A DNA stretch of 64,000 nucleotides, taken from Actinomyces gerencseriae DSM 6844 (GTDB taxonomy: Bacteria > Actinomycetota > Actinomycetes > Actinomycetales > Actinomycetaceae). Location of the stretch: contig NZ_KE386871.1 of assembly GCF_000429265.1 (NCBI RefSeq), positions 301,977 through 365,976 on the forward strand, written 5' to 3'. Of this stretch, positions 56,301 to 64,000 are shown piece after piece. The first letter of the stretch is position 1. Each line of letters starts with the position of its first letter. The notes under the pieces are model-generated. The model was not told the DNA's origin. It did no database searches and was given only the letters and a program-made list of their open reading frames with translations. The translations under genes and the position numbers were made by a program.

Positions 56301-57098
56301 TCAGCCCGGAGCGCGCGGGTTGACGCGCGGCCAGGTGGAGGTATCGACGTCGTACCCGTGCGCGGCGGCGTGGACGAACCAGTCATCGGGCAGCCACGTG
56401 CGACCCACGACCTGCGGGTGCTCGGGCAGGTAGCGGAAGGACCACAGCACCAGCACGAGCTCGGCCCACTGCCCGCGCAGCTTCCAGCGCGCCGAGCCGC
56501 CGGCGTTGGCGGCCGCCATGACGATCTCGCCGGTGCCGGTGAGCTGGGCCTCCTGCACATCGCGGAAGGCGATCGGCATGATGCCCTCCCCCGTGCCCAG
56601 GTAGATCCCGTGGGTGGACACGGTCAGACGGGCGTCGGCGAGGTGGCGCCAGCGCTCGACGGCGTCCGCCTCGGCCGCCTTCCTGCGACGCGAGTTGAGG
56701 TAGGCCTGTCCGCCGAAGAAGGCGGCGGTCAGCGCCAGCCCGACGGGGCCGCCGGCCAGGAAGAAGCCGCGCGACGGGTTGTAGACGGCGTCCCCGCGGC
56801 GCCACACGAGCAGCTCGGCGTCGCAGGTGGCGAGCATGACCTCGTCGGCCGCGAAGGCACGGCGCACCGGGTCGACGACGGGCGAGACGGGGTTGGGGCG
56901 GCGCCCGTTGCGCAGGGCGCTCAGGACGGCGGCGGTGTTCCACCACACGAAGTCCTGGCCCGTCCACGGGCGCCGCGGCGCGGGGCGCGACCCGCTCGGC
57001 ACCGTCAGGCCGGCGGGTCCGACGGGGACGAGCCCGCCCGGGGCGCCGTCGTCGGGTCCGTCCTGCCCGCCCCGCCCCGACAGGGGGCTCAGGGTCAC
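56301..57098 (-). CDS. PH-like domain protein with one hydrophobic segment
   Basis: 265 residues; not recognised by name. A Pro/Gly-rich N-terminus (about 1-50), then a region ending in a hydrophobic segment FFLAGGPVGLALTAAFFGGQ, followed by a basic stretch (NSRRRKAAEADAVERWRHLA) and a beta-rich domain (LTVSTHGIYLGTGEGIMPIA) like the PH-type domains of its two relatives in this window. The end reads WFVHAAAHGYDVDTSTWP. The start is the GTG at 57098, overlapping the histidine phosphatase stop as GTGA, so the two genes are coupled. Confidence 0.7.
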   Translation of the reverse strand: MTLSPLSGRGGQDGPDDGAPGGLVPVGPAGLTVPSGSRPAPRRPWTGQDFVWWNTAAVLSALRNGRRPNPVSPVVDPVRRAFAADEVMLATCDAELLVWRRGDAVYNPSRGFFLAGGPVGLALTAAFFGGQAYLNSRRRKAAEADAVERWRHLADARLTVSTHGIYLGTGEGIMPIAFRDVQEAQLTGTGEIVMAAANAGGSARWKLRGQWAELVLVLWSFRYLPEHPQVVGRTWLPDDWFVHAAAHGYDVDTSTWPRVNPRAPG

Positions 57099-57817
57099 GC
57101 CGTCGTCCCCGCCGGGGCGTCCGCGCCGCGGGCCGGCTCGGGTCCCCGCCCCAGCGCCTCGGCCGCCGCGGAGGTTCCGGGAACCATGTCCTCGGCGCGA
57201 CGCAGGAGGTCGCCGGCCGGCTCCCAGTAGGACAGCCCGACCAGCGTGCGCGAGTCGAAGGTGAGCGAGGTCAACGACGCCAGCGAGCACTGACGGCGAC
57301 GGGGGTCGTGGGCCAGGGGGCGGCCCTCGAGCCACAGGCGCGTCGCCCACACGGGCAGCTGATGGGAGACGAGCAGCGCCTCATGGCCCTCGGCCAGGTC
57401 GATGGCGTCGCGCACGGCGGCGCTCACGCGGGCGACGAGCTCGGCGTAGGGCTCGCCCCAGCTCGGCCGCAGGGGGTTGAGGTAGTAGCGCCAGTGGTCG
57501 GGATGCGCCAGGACCCACCGGTTGCGATTGACGGGCACGCCCTCGAAGTGGTTCCCGGCCTCGATGAGGCGCGCGTCGGTCATCGGCGTCAGGTCGAAGG
57601 CCGTGGCGGTCGGCGCACCGGTCTCGCGCGCCCTCTCCAGCGGGGAGGTGATGACCGCGGCGATGTCGTGGCCGGAGGCGGACAGCACGTCGGCGACCTG
57701 CACGGCCATCTGCAGACCCAGCTCGGAGAGGTGGTAGCCGGGCAGGCGCCCGTACAGAATGCCCTCGGGGTTGTGGACCTCGCCGTGCCTCATGAGGTGG
57801 ATCGTCGTGCGCGCCAT
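57095..57817 (-). CDS. Histidine phosphatase family protein
   Basis: 240 residues of the phosphoglycerate-mutase-like superfamily. The catalytic motif is LMRHGEVHNPEG near the N-terminus (phosphorylated His); the second His is in ALLVSHQLPVW, and the conserved Glu/Arg region is VITSPLERARETG. The substrate is unknown. The tail (RGPEPARGADAPAG) is disordered. First of a two-gene unit with the PH-like protein. Confidence 0.88.
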   Translation of the reverse strand: MARTTIHLMRHGEVHNPEGILYGRLPGYHLSELGLQMAVQVADVLSASGHDIAAVITSPLERARETGAPTATAFDLTPMTDARLIEAGNHFEGVPVNRNRWVLAHPDHWRYYLNPLRPSWGEPYAELVARVSAAVRDAIDLAEGHEALLVSHQLPVWATRLWLEGRPLAHDPRRRQCSLASLTSLTFDSRTLVGLSYWEPAGDLLRRAEDMVPGTSAAAEALGRGPEPARGADAPAGTTA

Positions 57818-57958
57818 GGCGTGATTCTCGCACGCCCGCGAGACGATCCGCCGGAGTCGGCCGGTGTCGGGAGGGTCGGGCGCCCTCGCGGCCCGGGCCG
57901 GGTCACCCGGAGCGCTCCGCCCCGGGTCGCAGGGAGACGGACATGGGTCATCGGGGGA

Positions 57959-58654
57959 TCAGTCGCCCGCTCCGAGGCCGAGGCCGGCGTCGTCGAGGGC
58001 GGCCCTGCCCGCCGGGGTGAGGCGCACCGCGCGGGTGGACCCGAGCCGTTCGACCCATCCGCGGGCGAAGAGGATCCGGAGGATGGCCGTGCCCAGCGGG
58101 CCGGCCAGGTGGACGCGGCGCTCGGTGGAGTCCATGCACGGAACCGCGAGCCCCTCATCATCCTGGAGCGGGCCCCAACCCGTCACGAGCCCCTTCCCGC
58201 TCCGCGTCAGCTGCCAGTCGCGACCGACGAGACCGCGATCCCGGAGCCGGTCGGCGAGATCGACGCCGAGGCGGCCGGCGAGATGCCTGTAGCAGGTGCG
58301 CCCCTCCAGCAAGCGTTTATTGGCCGTCCACGCGCTGAGGCTCGGCGGAGTGGGCAGGGTTCTCCTGGACACCGCGCCCAGGCTCTCGATCGCTCGGGCG
58401 ATCTCCTCGCCCGCGAGGGTGACGTAGCGGTGGCGCCCCTGCCGCACATCGACGGCGACGCCCCGTTCGACCAGGGTGCTGACGTGCTCGCTGGCGGTCG
58501 ATCGCGCCAGCCCGGCGTATGCGCCGAGCTCCCCGACCGTCCACGCGCGACCATCCATCAGCGCAGCGCACATGGCCGCCCTCGAAGGATCCGCGAGGGC
58601 GGCCGCAATGGTCGTGATATCCGGGACCGCCTCCGGAAATGCACGAGTCGTCAC
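57959..58654 (-). CDS. ArsR-family winged-helix regulator
   Basis: 231 residues. The N-terminal half is an ArsR-type DNA-binding domain: DPSRAAMCAALMDGRAWTVG, GLARSTASEHVSTLVERGVA, then RHRYVTLAG. The C-terminal half has its own small conserved region, TCYRHLAGRLGVDLADRLRD, with one Cys and a His that might sense a ligand. The start is a GTG, seven bases after TAGCCT, so leaderless. It is divergent from a drug exporter of the DHA2 type, which it probably represses. Confidence 0.82.
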   Translation of the reverse strand: MTTRAFPEAVPDITTIAAALADPSRAAMCAALMDGRAWTVGELGAYAGLARSTASEHVSTLVERGVAVDVRQGRHRYVTLAGEEIARAIESLGAVSRRTLPTPPSLSAWTANKRLLEGRTCYRHLAGRLGVDLADRLRDRGLVGRDWQLTRSGKGLVTGWGPLQDDEGLAVPCMDSTERRVHLAGPLGTAILRILFARGWVERLGSTRAVRLTPAGRAALDDAGLGLGAGD

Positions 58655-58667
58655 GCCTCGGAGGCTA
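58655..58667 (-). promoter_or_regulatory. Palindrome and -10 element of the ArsR-type gene
   Basis: GCCTC-G-GAGGC (58655-58665) is a perfect inverted repeat touching the start codon. The minus-strand TAGCCT (58662-58667) overlaps it and lies seven bases from the GTG. The palindrome would be a natural site for autorepression. Confidence 0.45.
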
Positions 58668-58810
58668 GCGCCATGATCGTTCGGCGACCACCGAGCAGAA
58701 GCGGCACTACCGTGAGCCCAGCCGTGCCGCCCGTGGCATCCGCAGCATCTTCAGCATCCACGCGGGAGGGCGGATCGACCCCAGTGGCGAGAGGACGAGG
58801 TATCACTGCC

Positions 58811-60199
58811 ATGAACGCTATGAGTGCTGAGCCCGCCGCGTCCGCACCGCACCGGCGCGGAGCGCTCGTCGCGGTTCTCCTCGGATTCTTCGCCGTCATG
58901 CTCGATATCACCATCGTCAATGTGGCGCTCGCCGACATGGGAACGGACCTGGCGGCTCCGGTGACGTCCCTGCAATGGGTCGTCGACGGCTACACACTCG
59001 CATTCGCGGCCTTCCTGCTCAGTTCGGGAGCGGCATGCGACCGGCTGGGAGCCCGGACCGTCTACATGGTCGGCCTCATCCTGTTCGGCGCGTTCTCGGC
59101 CGTGTGCGCGCTCGCCCCCACGGGCGGGGCGCTGATAGCGGCACGGGCGCTCCAGGGGCTGGGGGCCTCCGCCATCGTCCCGGGCTCCCTGGCCTCACTC
59201 GCCGCGATCTACAGGGACCCGGGCACGAGGTCACGCGCAATCGGCCTGTGGGGAGGGGCGGGCGGAGTCGCCGCCGCCGCGGGTCCGGTGCTCGGGGGCG
59301 CGCTGGTCTCCTGGATCGGATGGCGCGCCGTATTCTGGGTCAACATCCCCATCGTCATTCTCGCATACCGGCTCGCCCTCCGTTCCCTTCCCGTATCGGT
59401 CGTCCGGCGCGAGCGCGCGATCGATCCGCCGGGGCAGGCCCTCTCCGCCTCGGCCCTGGCCGCACTCACCTACGGAATCATCGCCGGCGGCGAGAGCGAC
59501 TGGGATGGCTCATCGATCGCGGCCGCCCTCGGAGGTGCGATCATGCTCGCCTGCTTCGTCGCCATCGAGAACCGCGCCGACGACCCGATGCTCCCCATGC
59601 CCCTGTTCGGGGAACGACGATTCACGGTCGCGATGATCGTCGGCTTCGCACTGAACACCAGCTTCTTCGGTCAGCTGTTCGTCCTCTCCCTGTTCTTCCA
59701 GGAATATCTGGGATACACGCCCTGGCACGCCGGCCTCGCGCTCGCCCCGCAGGCCTGCAGCGCGGTCATCGCCTCCCCGCTCGGGGGGCGCTGCACGGCG
59801 CGCATCGGAGCATTCCCCACCATGCTGATCGGTCTCCTCGCAGGCGCAGCGGGTTTCGGGGGCCTCATCGCGGTCGCGGACGGCACCCCGTACCCGATGA
59901 CCGCCACCGCGACCTTCATCGGCGGTTTCGGCATGGCCTTCGCCATGCCCGCGGCGACGTCGGCCGCGGTGGTCTCGGCGCCGCCCGCGTACGCCGGTCT
60001 GGCCGGCGGCGTCATCAATGCGGCCCGCCAGACCGGAAGCGCCGTCGGGGTGGCGGCCCTGGGAGCGATGATCACCGCCGACGCGCTCCTCGCCGGGTTC
60101 CATCGCGCGGTCGGCGCCGCGTCCGTCGTATTCCTCGTCGCCGCGGTCCCCGTCATCGGCGTGCTCATCGCAGACGGCCGTGGCCGCGCGGCGGGGTGA
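58811..60199 (+). CDS. MFS drug exporter, DHA2 (EmrB/QacA) type
   Basis: 462 residues. The DHA2 signature is at the start: GFFAVMLDITIVNVALADMG, then TSLQWVVDGYTLAFAAFLLS and SGAACDRLGARTVYMVG. Motif C is in AAAAGPVLGGALVSWIGWRAVFW (shown in pieces: GPVLGGALVSWIGWR). About 14 helices. I chose the ATG at 58811 after GAGG; another ATG is nine bases on. The open frame upstream runs through the regulator on the other strand and is spurious. It should be regulated by the divergent ArsR-type protein. Confidence 0.88.
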   Translation: MNAMSAEPAASAPHRRGALVAVLLGFFAVMLDITIVNVALADMGTDLAAPVTSLQWVVDGYTLAFAAFLLSSGAACDRLGARTVYMVGLILFGAFSAVCALAPTGGALIAARALQGLGASAIVPGSLASLAAIYRDPGTRSRAIGLWGGAGGVAAAAGPVLGGALVSWIGWRAVFWVNIPIVILAYRLALRSLPVSVVRRERAIDPPGQALSASALAALTYGIIAGGESDWDGSSIAAALGGAIMLACFVAIENRADDPMLPMPLFGERRFTVAMIVGFALNTSFFGQLFVLSLFFQEYLGYTPWHAGLALAPQACSAVIASPLGGRCTARIGAFPTMLIGLLAGAAGFGGLIAVADGTPYPMTATATFIGGFGMAFAMPAATSAAVVSAPPAYAGLAGGVINAARQTGSAVGVAALGAMITADALLAGFHRAVGAASVVFLVAAVPVIGVLIADGRGRAAG

Positions 60200-60414
60200 G
60201 CGCGGGGCGCCGGATGACTCGCCGGATGAATCGGAGGGGACCGAGCGCGCGGCGGGATGAGCGCGGGGCGCCCCAACGGCTGGAGGGTCGGGTCCGGCGA
60301 CGGCCCGGTGGCGCAGCGGCGGGATCCGGCGGGACCCGCCGGCGCCCGGGCGGGGAGCCCTCGCACCTCCCCGCCCGGATGCCGGGCGGCCCGGCGCGTC
60401 GGGGCGGGTTCCCG

Positions 60415-60420
60415 TATGGT
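60415..60420 (+). promoter_or_regulatory. -10 element of dapD (near-leaderless start)
   Basis: TATGGT lies eight bases before the ATG at 60429. No ribosome site is visible. Confidence 0.4.
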
Positions 60421-60428
60421 TGGATGCC

Positions 60429-61412
60429 ATGACGACTCGCAGAGCATGGGGTCTCGGCCTGGCTACCGTGACCGACGACGGCAACACCCTCGACGTCTGG
60501 TACCCGAGACCGCTCCTGGGCGACGAGCCCGCCGACGGCGACGCCGATCTGCTCGCCACGCTGTCCGCCATGGAGAGCAGGGACGCCGCGCGCGGGGTCC
60601 ACACCACCGTGGTGCGCACCTGGGCGGACCTGGATGACGCCCCGAAGACCGTGGCGGGCGCCTACCTGCGCCTCCACGTGCTGTCCCACCGCCTGGCCCT
60701 GCCCAACACGGTCAACCTGGACGGCGTCTTCTCCCGTCTGCCCAACGTCGTGTGGACCTCCGCCGGTCCCTGCGCCGCCGAGGACTTCGAGACCACGCGC
60801 ACCCGCCTGCGAAACAAGCTCGGCCACGCGGTCCAGGTGAACTCGATCGACAAGTTCCCGCGCATGACCGACTACGTCCTGCCCTCGGGCGTGCGCATCG
60901 GCAACGCGGCCAACGTCCGCCTGGGCGCCTACCTGTCCGCGGGGACGACGATCATGCACGCCGGCTTCGTCAACTACAACGCCGGCACGCTGGGCCACTC
61001 GATGGTCGAGGGGAGGGTCTCCCAGGGGGTCGTGATCGGCGACGGCTCCGACGTCGGCGGTGGCGCCTCGACGATGGGAATGCTCTCGGGCGGGGGCCGC
61101 CAGCGCGTGGCGCTGGGCGAGCGATGCCTGCTGGGCGCGAACTCGGGCCTGGGCATTCCGCTGGGCGACGACTGCGTCGTCGAGGCGGGCCTGTACCTGA
61201 CCGCAGGCACCAAGCTGTCGGTGCTCCCCTCCGGAGGCGTGGTTCCCGGCTCCCATGGTCTCTTCAGAGAGCCGCGCGTGGTCCCGGCCCGCGAGCTGGC
61301 GGGCGCGTCGAACGTACTCTTCCGCCGCAACTCGCAGTCCGGCGCCGTGGAAGCCCTGGCTCGCGGGGGCAAGGGCATCGAGCTCAACAGCGTCCTGCAC
61401 GCCAACCAGTAG
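60429..61412 (+). CDS. dapD: Tetrahydrodipicolinate N-succinyltransferase
   Basis: 327 residues of the actinobacterial DapD type, which succinylates tetrahydrodipicolinate in lysine and diaminopimelate synthesis. The left-handed beta-helix is clear from about residue 150 ([20 protein letters not shown], then [11 protein letters not shown] and [15 protein letters not shown]). [14 protein letters not shown] [13 protein letters not shown] and the end [14 protein letters not shown] match the family. The ATG at 60429 is preferred over the frame's TTG nine bases earlier because homologues begin near [12 protein letters not shown]. No neighbouring dap gene. Confidence 0.92.
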   Translation: MTTRRAWGLGLATVTDDGNTLDVWYPRPLLGDEPADGDADLLATLSAMESRDAARGVHTTVVRTWADLDDAPKTVAGAYLRLHVLSHRLALPNTVNLDGVFSRLPNVVWTSAGPCAAEDFETTRTRLRNKLGHAVQVNSIDKFPRMTDYVLPSGVRIGNAANVRLGAYLSAGTTIMHAGFVNYNAGTLGHSMVEGRVSQGVVIGDGSDVGGGASTMGMLSGGGRQRVALGERCLLGANSGLGIPLGDDCVVEAGLYLTAGTKLSVLPSGGVVPGSHGLFREPRVVPARELAGASNVLFRRNSQSGAVEALARGGKGIELNSVLHANQ

Positions 61413-61431
61413 CGCGCCCCGCCCCCCTCGC

Positions 61432-61475
61432 CGAGATCGGTTCAGTTCCGCACCGAGATCGGTCCGGCTCCGCGC
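61432..61475. repeat. Dispersed copy of the 22-bp repeat (two units)
   Basis: Two adjoining units start at 61432 and 61454, 19 bases past the dapD stop. The first reads CGAGATCGGTTCAG, as do the first units at 27418 and 46725; the second has TCCGG. Confidence 0.85.
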
Positions 61476-61551
61476 TCGTCCGCCCGGCCGAGCCGCTTCG
61501 GCGGAGCCGGGTCCGACGACGATCGTCCGCGCCAGCCGTCGGACCGGGCGA

Positions 61552-62364
61552 TCAGTCCTCGGGCTTGCGGGCGACGAGGGCGATGCCCACCATGTCCTTC
61601 TCGTAGCGGGCGAACACGGAGCGCATCTGGCGGATCCGAGCGCGCAGTTCCTTGTCTCCCAGGATGTTGCGGACCATCCTCATCGAGCCGCCCAGGCCCT
61701 CATCGCGCAGGTTGCGGCTCATCTTGAGCAGCGCCATGGGCGCGGTGCCGACCCAGTCCACCTCCAGCCCCGCGTCCTCCATGAGGGCGCGCCAGGCGGC
61801 GGCGGTCATGGGGCGGGCGTTGACGTGGATGGCGCGGGCGAGGTCGCGACGCAGCTGCGTGTAGTACTCCTCGTCGATGTCATCGGGAGCGACGCCGAGC
61901 TCGTGAATCGCGTAGCGGCCCCCCGGCCGCAGAACGCGAGCGGCCTCGGAGACGATGGCGGCCTTTCCCTTGTCCCCCTGCATGGTGAGCATGGCCTCGC
62001 CGACGACGACGTCCGCGCCGGCGTCGGGCAGACCGGTCTCGGCGGCCTCCCCCTGACGGACGGTGCCGCGATCCCCGACGACGGCGGCCACCCTGGCCGC
62101 CGCCTGCGGGTCGCGGTCGATGGCGGTGTAGGAGGCGGGATCGGCGGCGACGATCTCGGCGGCGGTGCGCCCCAGGCCGGGGGCCATCTCGACGACGTCG
62201 GCGCCGGCGAGCCCGGCGTGGGCGAGCATGTCGGCGGTCAGGGCGGCTCCGCCGGGACGAAGGACGCGCTTGCCGGCGCGGGCCAGGACCCAGTGGCCTG
62301 GAGCCGTGGCGACCGGGCGGTCGGCGTATGGAAGGGGGACGTCGGAGGCGGGCTTCTCGCTCAT
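61552..62364 (-). CDS. SAM-dependent methyltransferase (class I)
   Basis: 270 residues. The SAM site is DVVEMAPGLGRTAAEIVAAD, with the acidic residue of strand 2 in YTAIDRDPQA and the post-motif ADVVVGEAMLTMQGD. The C-terminal part is helical and basic (KELRARIRQMRSVFARYEKD). The substrate is unknown. The ATG is six bases after TAGGCT (62371-62376), so leaderless. It stands alone. Confidence 0.85.
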   Translation of the reverse strand: MSEKPASDVPLPYADRPVATAPGHWVLARAGKRVLRPGGAALTADMLAHAGLAGADVVEMAPGLGRTAAEIVAADPASYTAIDRDPQAAARVAAVVGDRGTVRQGEAAETGLPDAGADVVVGEAMLTMQGDKGKAAIVSEAARVLRPGGRYAIHELGVAPDDIDEEYYTQLRRDLARAIHVNARPMTAAAWRALMEDAGLEVDWVGTAPMALLKMSRNLRDEGLGGSMRMVRNILGDKELRARIRQMRSVFARYEKDMVGIALVARKPED

Positions 62365-62370
62365 GAAGCA

Positions 62371-62376
62371 AGCCTA
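62371..62376 (-). promoter_or_regulatory. -10 element of the methyltransferase gene (leaderless start)
   Basis: TAGGCT on the minus strand, then six bases, then the ATG. No ribosome site. Confidence 0.5.
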
Positions 62377-62446
62377 ACCTGGGCGCATCGCGGCGCGGAG
62401 GGGCGTCTCGGCACGCCGGGCCCGACGACCCCGGTGGCACGAGCAC

Positions 62447-62475
62447 TTGCCATCGTGACGCAATGGACCTAAAGT
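62447..62475 (+). promoter_or_regulatory. Sigma-70-like promoter of the anchored protein gene
   Basis: TTGCCA (62447-62452), 17 bases, TAAAGT (62470-62475). Transcription would start about 62482-62484, exactly at the ATG at 62484, which makes that ATG the probable start and the message leaderless. Confidence 0.55.
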
Positions 62476-62483
62476 CACCTGCA

Positions 62484-63035
62484 ATGATCCCTGTCACTCT
62501 ATCGGCCCCGAGCCCTGACTCCGGGTCGCAGGACCTCGCCCAGCCCGCGCCTCATCGCACGGGCCGCGTAGCGCGCCGTCGTCTTCTCATCTCGGCCCTC
62601 GCTCTCACCGGCACGGCAGTAGGGGGCGGGGCGCTCTGGCGCTACCGCCCGGGGGGACCGCGTGCCGTCGCGGCCAGGGCGCTGAGCGCCCTGCACGACG
62701 ATCCCATGGGAGCCAACACCATTCTCGGGCACCGCGCCGTCTACAGTGACGAGTCGTCCCCGCCGGGGCTCTTCTCCAAGAAGACGACCCTGTGGGTGCG
62801 CAACTGGTTCCGGGACGAGGCCACCGCGCCCGAGACGCTCATGGGCGAGTTCATCGATCACGCCCGCGGCAACGGCTGGAGCACGGGCGACTACTCCCTG
62901 CCAACCCTGTGGGCGGCCTCTCGCAGCGCCCCGGGCCTCCAGGCCCCGCTGGGCCTACTGATCTCCCAGGAGGACACCTACGAATCGGACAGCGCCTTCC
63001 ACCGCACGGTGAGGATCTCGCTCACCTATTCCTGA
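62484..63035 (+). CDS. Membrane-anchored hypothetical protein
   Basis: 183 residues. The N-terminus is Ser/Pro-rich and then has RRRLLISALALTGTAVGGGA, a basic-hydrophobic stretch that works as a signal anchor and resembles a twin-arginine signal. The remainder (about 130 residues) is a globular domain with LWVRNWFRDEATAPETLMGE and LGLLISQEDTYESDSAFHRT; I do not recognise it. The start at 62484 is chosen from the promoter; an ATG at 62463 would be inside the promoter. It is followed 52 bases later by the GDSL esterase gene. Confidence 0.65.
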   Translation: MIPVTLSAPSPDSGSQDLAQPAPHRTGRVARRRLLISALALTGTAVGGGALWRYRPGGPRAVAARALSALHDDPMGANTILGHRAVYSDESSPPGLFSKKTTLWVRNWFRDEATAPETLMGEFIDHARGNGWSTGDYSLPTLWAASRSAPGLQAPLGLLISQEDTYESDSAFHRTVRISLTYS

Positions 63036-63087
63036 CCCCACGTCCCTTCGACCGCCCGACTCCCTGCAATCCCTGAAAGGCACTCCG

Positions 63088-64000
63088 ATGACGCATCGCG
63101 TCGCCCGCTCGGCACCCACGATCCTGCTGATCATGGCACTCCTCCTGCCATCCTGCCCGTTCCTGTCCGCGCCCCCCGCCGCGGCCGTCGAGGCCCACGG
63201 CAGTATCAACGTGACCCTTCTCGGCGACTCCTACTCGGCCGGCAACGGCGCCGGCGACTACTACGGAGACGACAAGGGCGCCTACCGCAGTCGCAACAGC
63301 TGGGCGCACCACTACGTGGACTGGCTGAACGAGCAGAACGTCAGCGCCACTCTCACCAACCTCGCGCACAGCGGAAGCGTCACCGACGACCTGCTGGGGG
63401 CCGACGGCAGGACGGGTCAGATCGAGAGCATGCCCGCGGACACGGACGTGGCGATGTTCACCATCGGCGGCAACGACGTCGGGTTCGCCGACATCGTCAA
63501 GCAGTGCTTCATGCTGGGGATGCGCGATGCCGCGACCTGCAAGGAGAAGGTCGATGCGGCCAGCACCGGGATGAGCGACGTCAGGCAGTCCACCCAGAAC
63601 ATTCTGCAGAGGATCGACGACAAGCTGCCGGACGGCGCCCAGGTGGTCCTGGTCGGCTACCCTCGTCTCGCCACGGACCGCGAGTACGTGCTCAAGAACT
63701 TCTGGGGAACCTTCTCCTACGACGCCGGCGCCGGGGTGCGAGGGCTCAGCGACGCGTCCAGGCAGATGCAGTCCGACCTCGTCAACGACTGGAACGCCGC
63801 CCACCCCGGCCTCAAGGTCACCTACATCGACGGCGTCATCAACGCCTTCGACGGCCACGAACCGGACCCGTCGGTCACCGCGCGCAACGACTACCGGTGG
63901 ATCAACGAGTTCCTGGAGACCAGGGGAAGACTGGGGGACGACGGCAAGACGACCTCCTCGTTCAGCGCGGACGCCAGCGAGTTCTACCACCCCAACATGA
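63088..64000 (+). CDS. Secreted GDSL/SGNH-family esterase, 3' end outside window
   Basis: The first 304 residues are in the window, and the frame is still open at base 64000. After a signal sequence (APTILLIMALLLPSCPFLSA) the block I motif is VTLLGDSYSAGNGAGDYYGD with the catalytic Ser; block III is FTIGGNDVGFADIV; Asn and Gly of the oxyanion hole are in place. The end FSADASEFYHPNM should hold the catalytic Asp/His block (DxxHPN). The ATG follows GAAAGG. Its likely role is cleavage of lipid or acyl esters outside the cell. Confidence 0.85.
   Translation, partial: MTHRVARSAPTILLIMALLLPSCPFLSAPPAAAVEAHGSINVTLLGDSYSAGNGAGDYYGDDKGAYRSRNSWAHHYVDWLNEQNVSATLTNLAHSGSVTDDLLGADGRTGQIESMPADTDVAMFTIGGNDVGFADIVKQCFMLGMRDAATCKEKVDAASTGMSDVRQSTQNILQRIDDKLPDGAQVVLVGYPRLATDREYVLKNFWGTFSYDAGAGVRGLSDASRQMQSDLVNDWNAAHPGLKVTYIDGVINAFDGHEPDPSVTARNDYRWINEFLETRGRLGDDGKTTSSFSADASEFYHPNM

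Noticed and set aside
57308..58810. Plus-strand extension of the DHA2 exporter
   Set aside because: It runs antisense through the histidine phosphatase and ArsR-type genes; the exporter signature starts after 58811.

Overview
The window is GC-rich actinobacterial DNA. Its content suggests Actinomyces or a close relative in the Actinomycetaceae: a complete NADH dehydrogenase I cluster in the actinobacterial order, menaquinone genes, an OpuA-type betaine transporter, a SigK/RskA-like pair and several start codons with no leader. No rRNA, tRNA, insertion sequence or CRISPR array was recognised. The genus is an inference from gene order and protein style.

Layout. 1-4203: two tandem paralogous lipoproteins (the first cut by the window edge) and a convergent OmpA-domain lipoprotein, in visibly less GC-rich DNA. 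4387-23660 (minus): one long, tightly overlapped operon reading geranylgeranyl-reductase-like flavoprotein, nuoABCDEFGHIJKLMN, polyprenyl diphosphate synthase. 23909-24637 (plus): menG, divergent from that operon. 24662-27385: a NAD-kinase-like protein and an SPFH protein, divergent from a Nudix/winged-helix regulator of NrtR type with inverted repeats in its promoter. 27386-29995: a lower-GC accessory patch with a 22-bp repeat array, a doubly frameshifted gene, a possible type VII effector and a coupled membrane protein. 29883-34584 (minus): HtrA protease, menD, menC. 34718-39060 (minus): argF and a three-gene betaine ABC transporter, separated by a very strong hairpin. 39894-41669: an orphan NarL-type response regulator and two small envelope proteins. 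41841-42941: menB. 43002-46629: anti-sigma/sigma pair, DipZ-like redox protein and a methionine-repeat lipoprotein. 46892-52114: YagU-like protein, two PH-like membrane proteins, menA, menE and a PLDc_N protein. 52186-56157: tetR-MFS-ATPase operon and a LuxR fragment. 56301-64000: PH-like protein and histidine phosphatase, ArsR-type regulator with a divergent drug exporter, dapD, a methyltransferase, an anchored protein and a GDSL esterase cut by the window edge.

How it fits together. The dominant theme is menaquinone-linked respiration. Complex I, the polyprenyl tail synthase, a possible tail reductase, MenD, MenC, MenE, MenB, MenA and MenG all lie within about 47 kb, though in several transcription units. 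menF, menH and the DHNA-CoA thioesterase are not seen. The second theme is envelope stress and redox: HtrA, SigK/RskA, DipZ, the Met-repeat lipoprotein and the betaine uptake system. At least nine genes appear to start directly at, or within a few bases of, a TANNNT -10 element, so leaderless transcripts look common here, and this helps fix several start codons.
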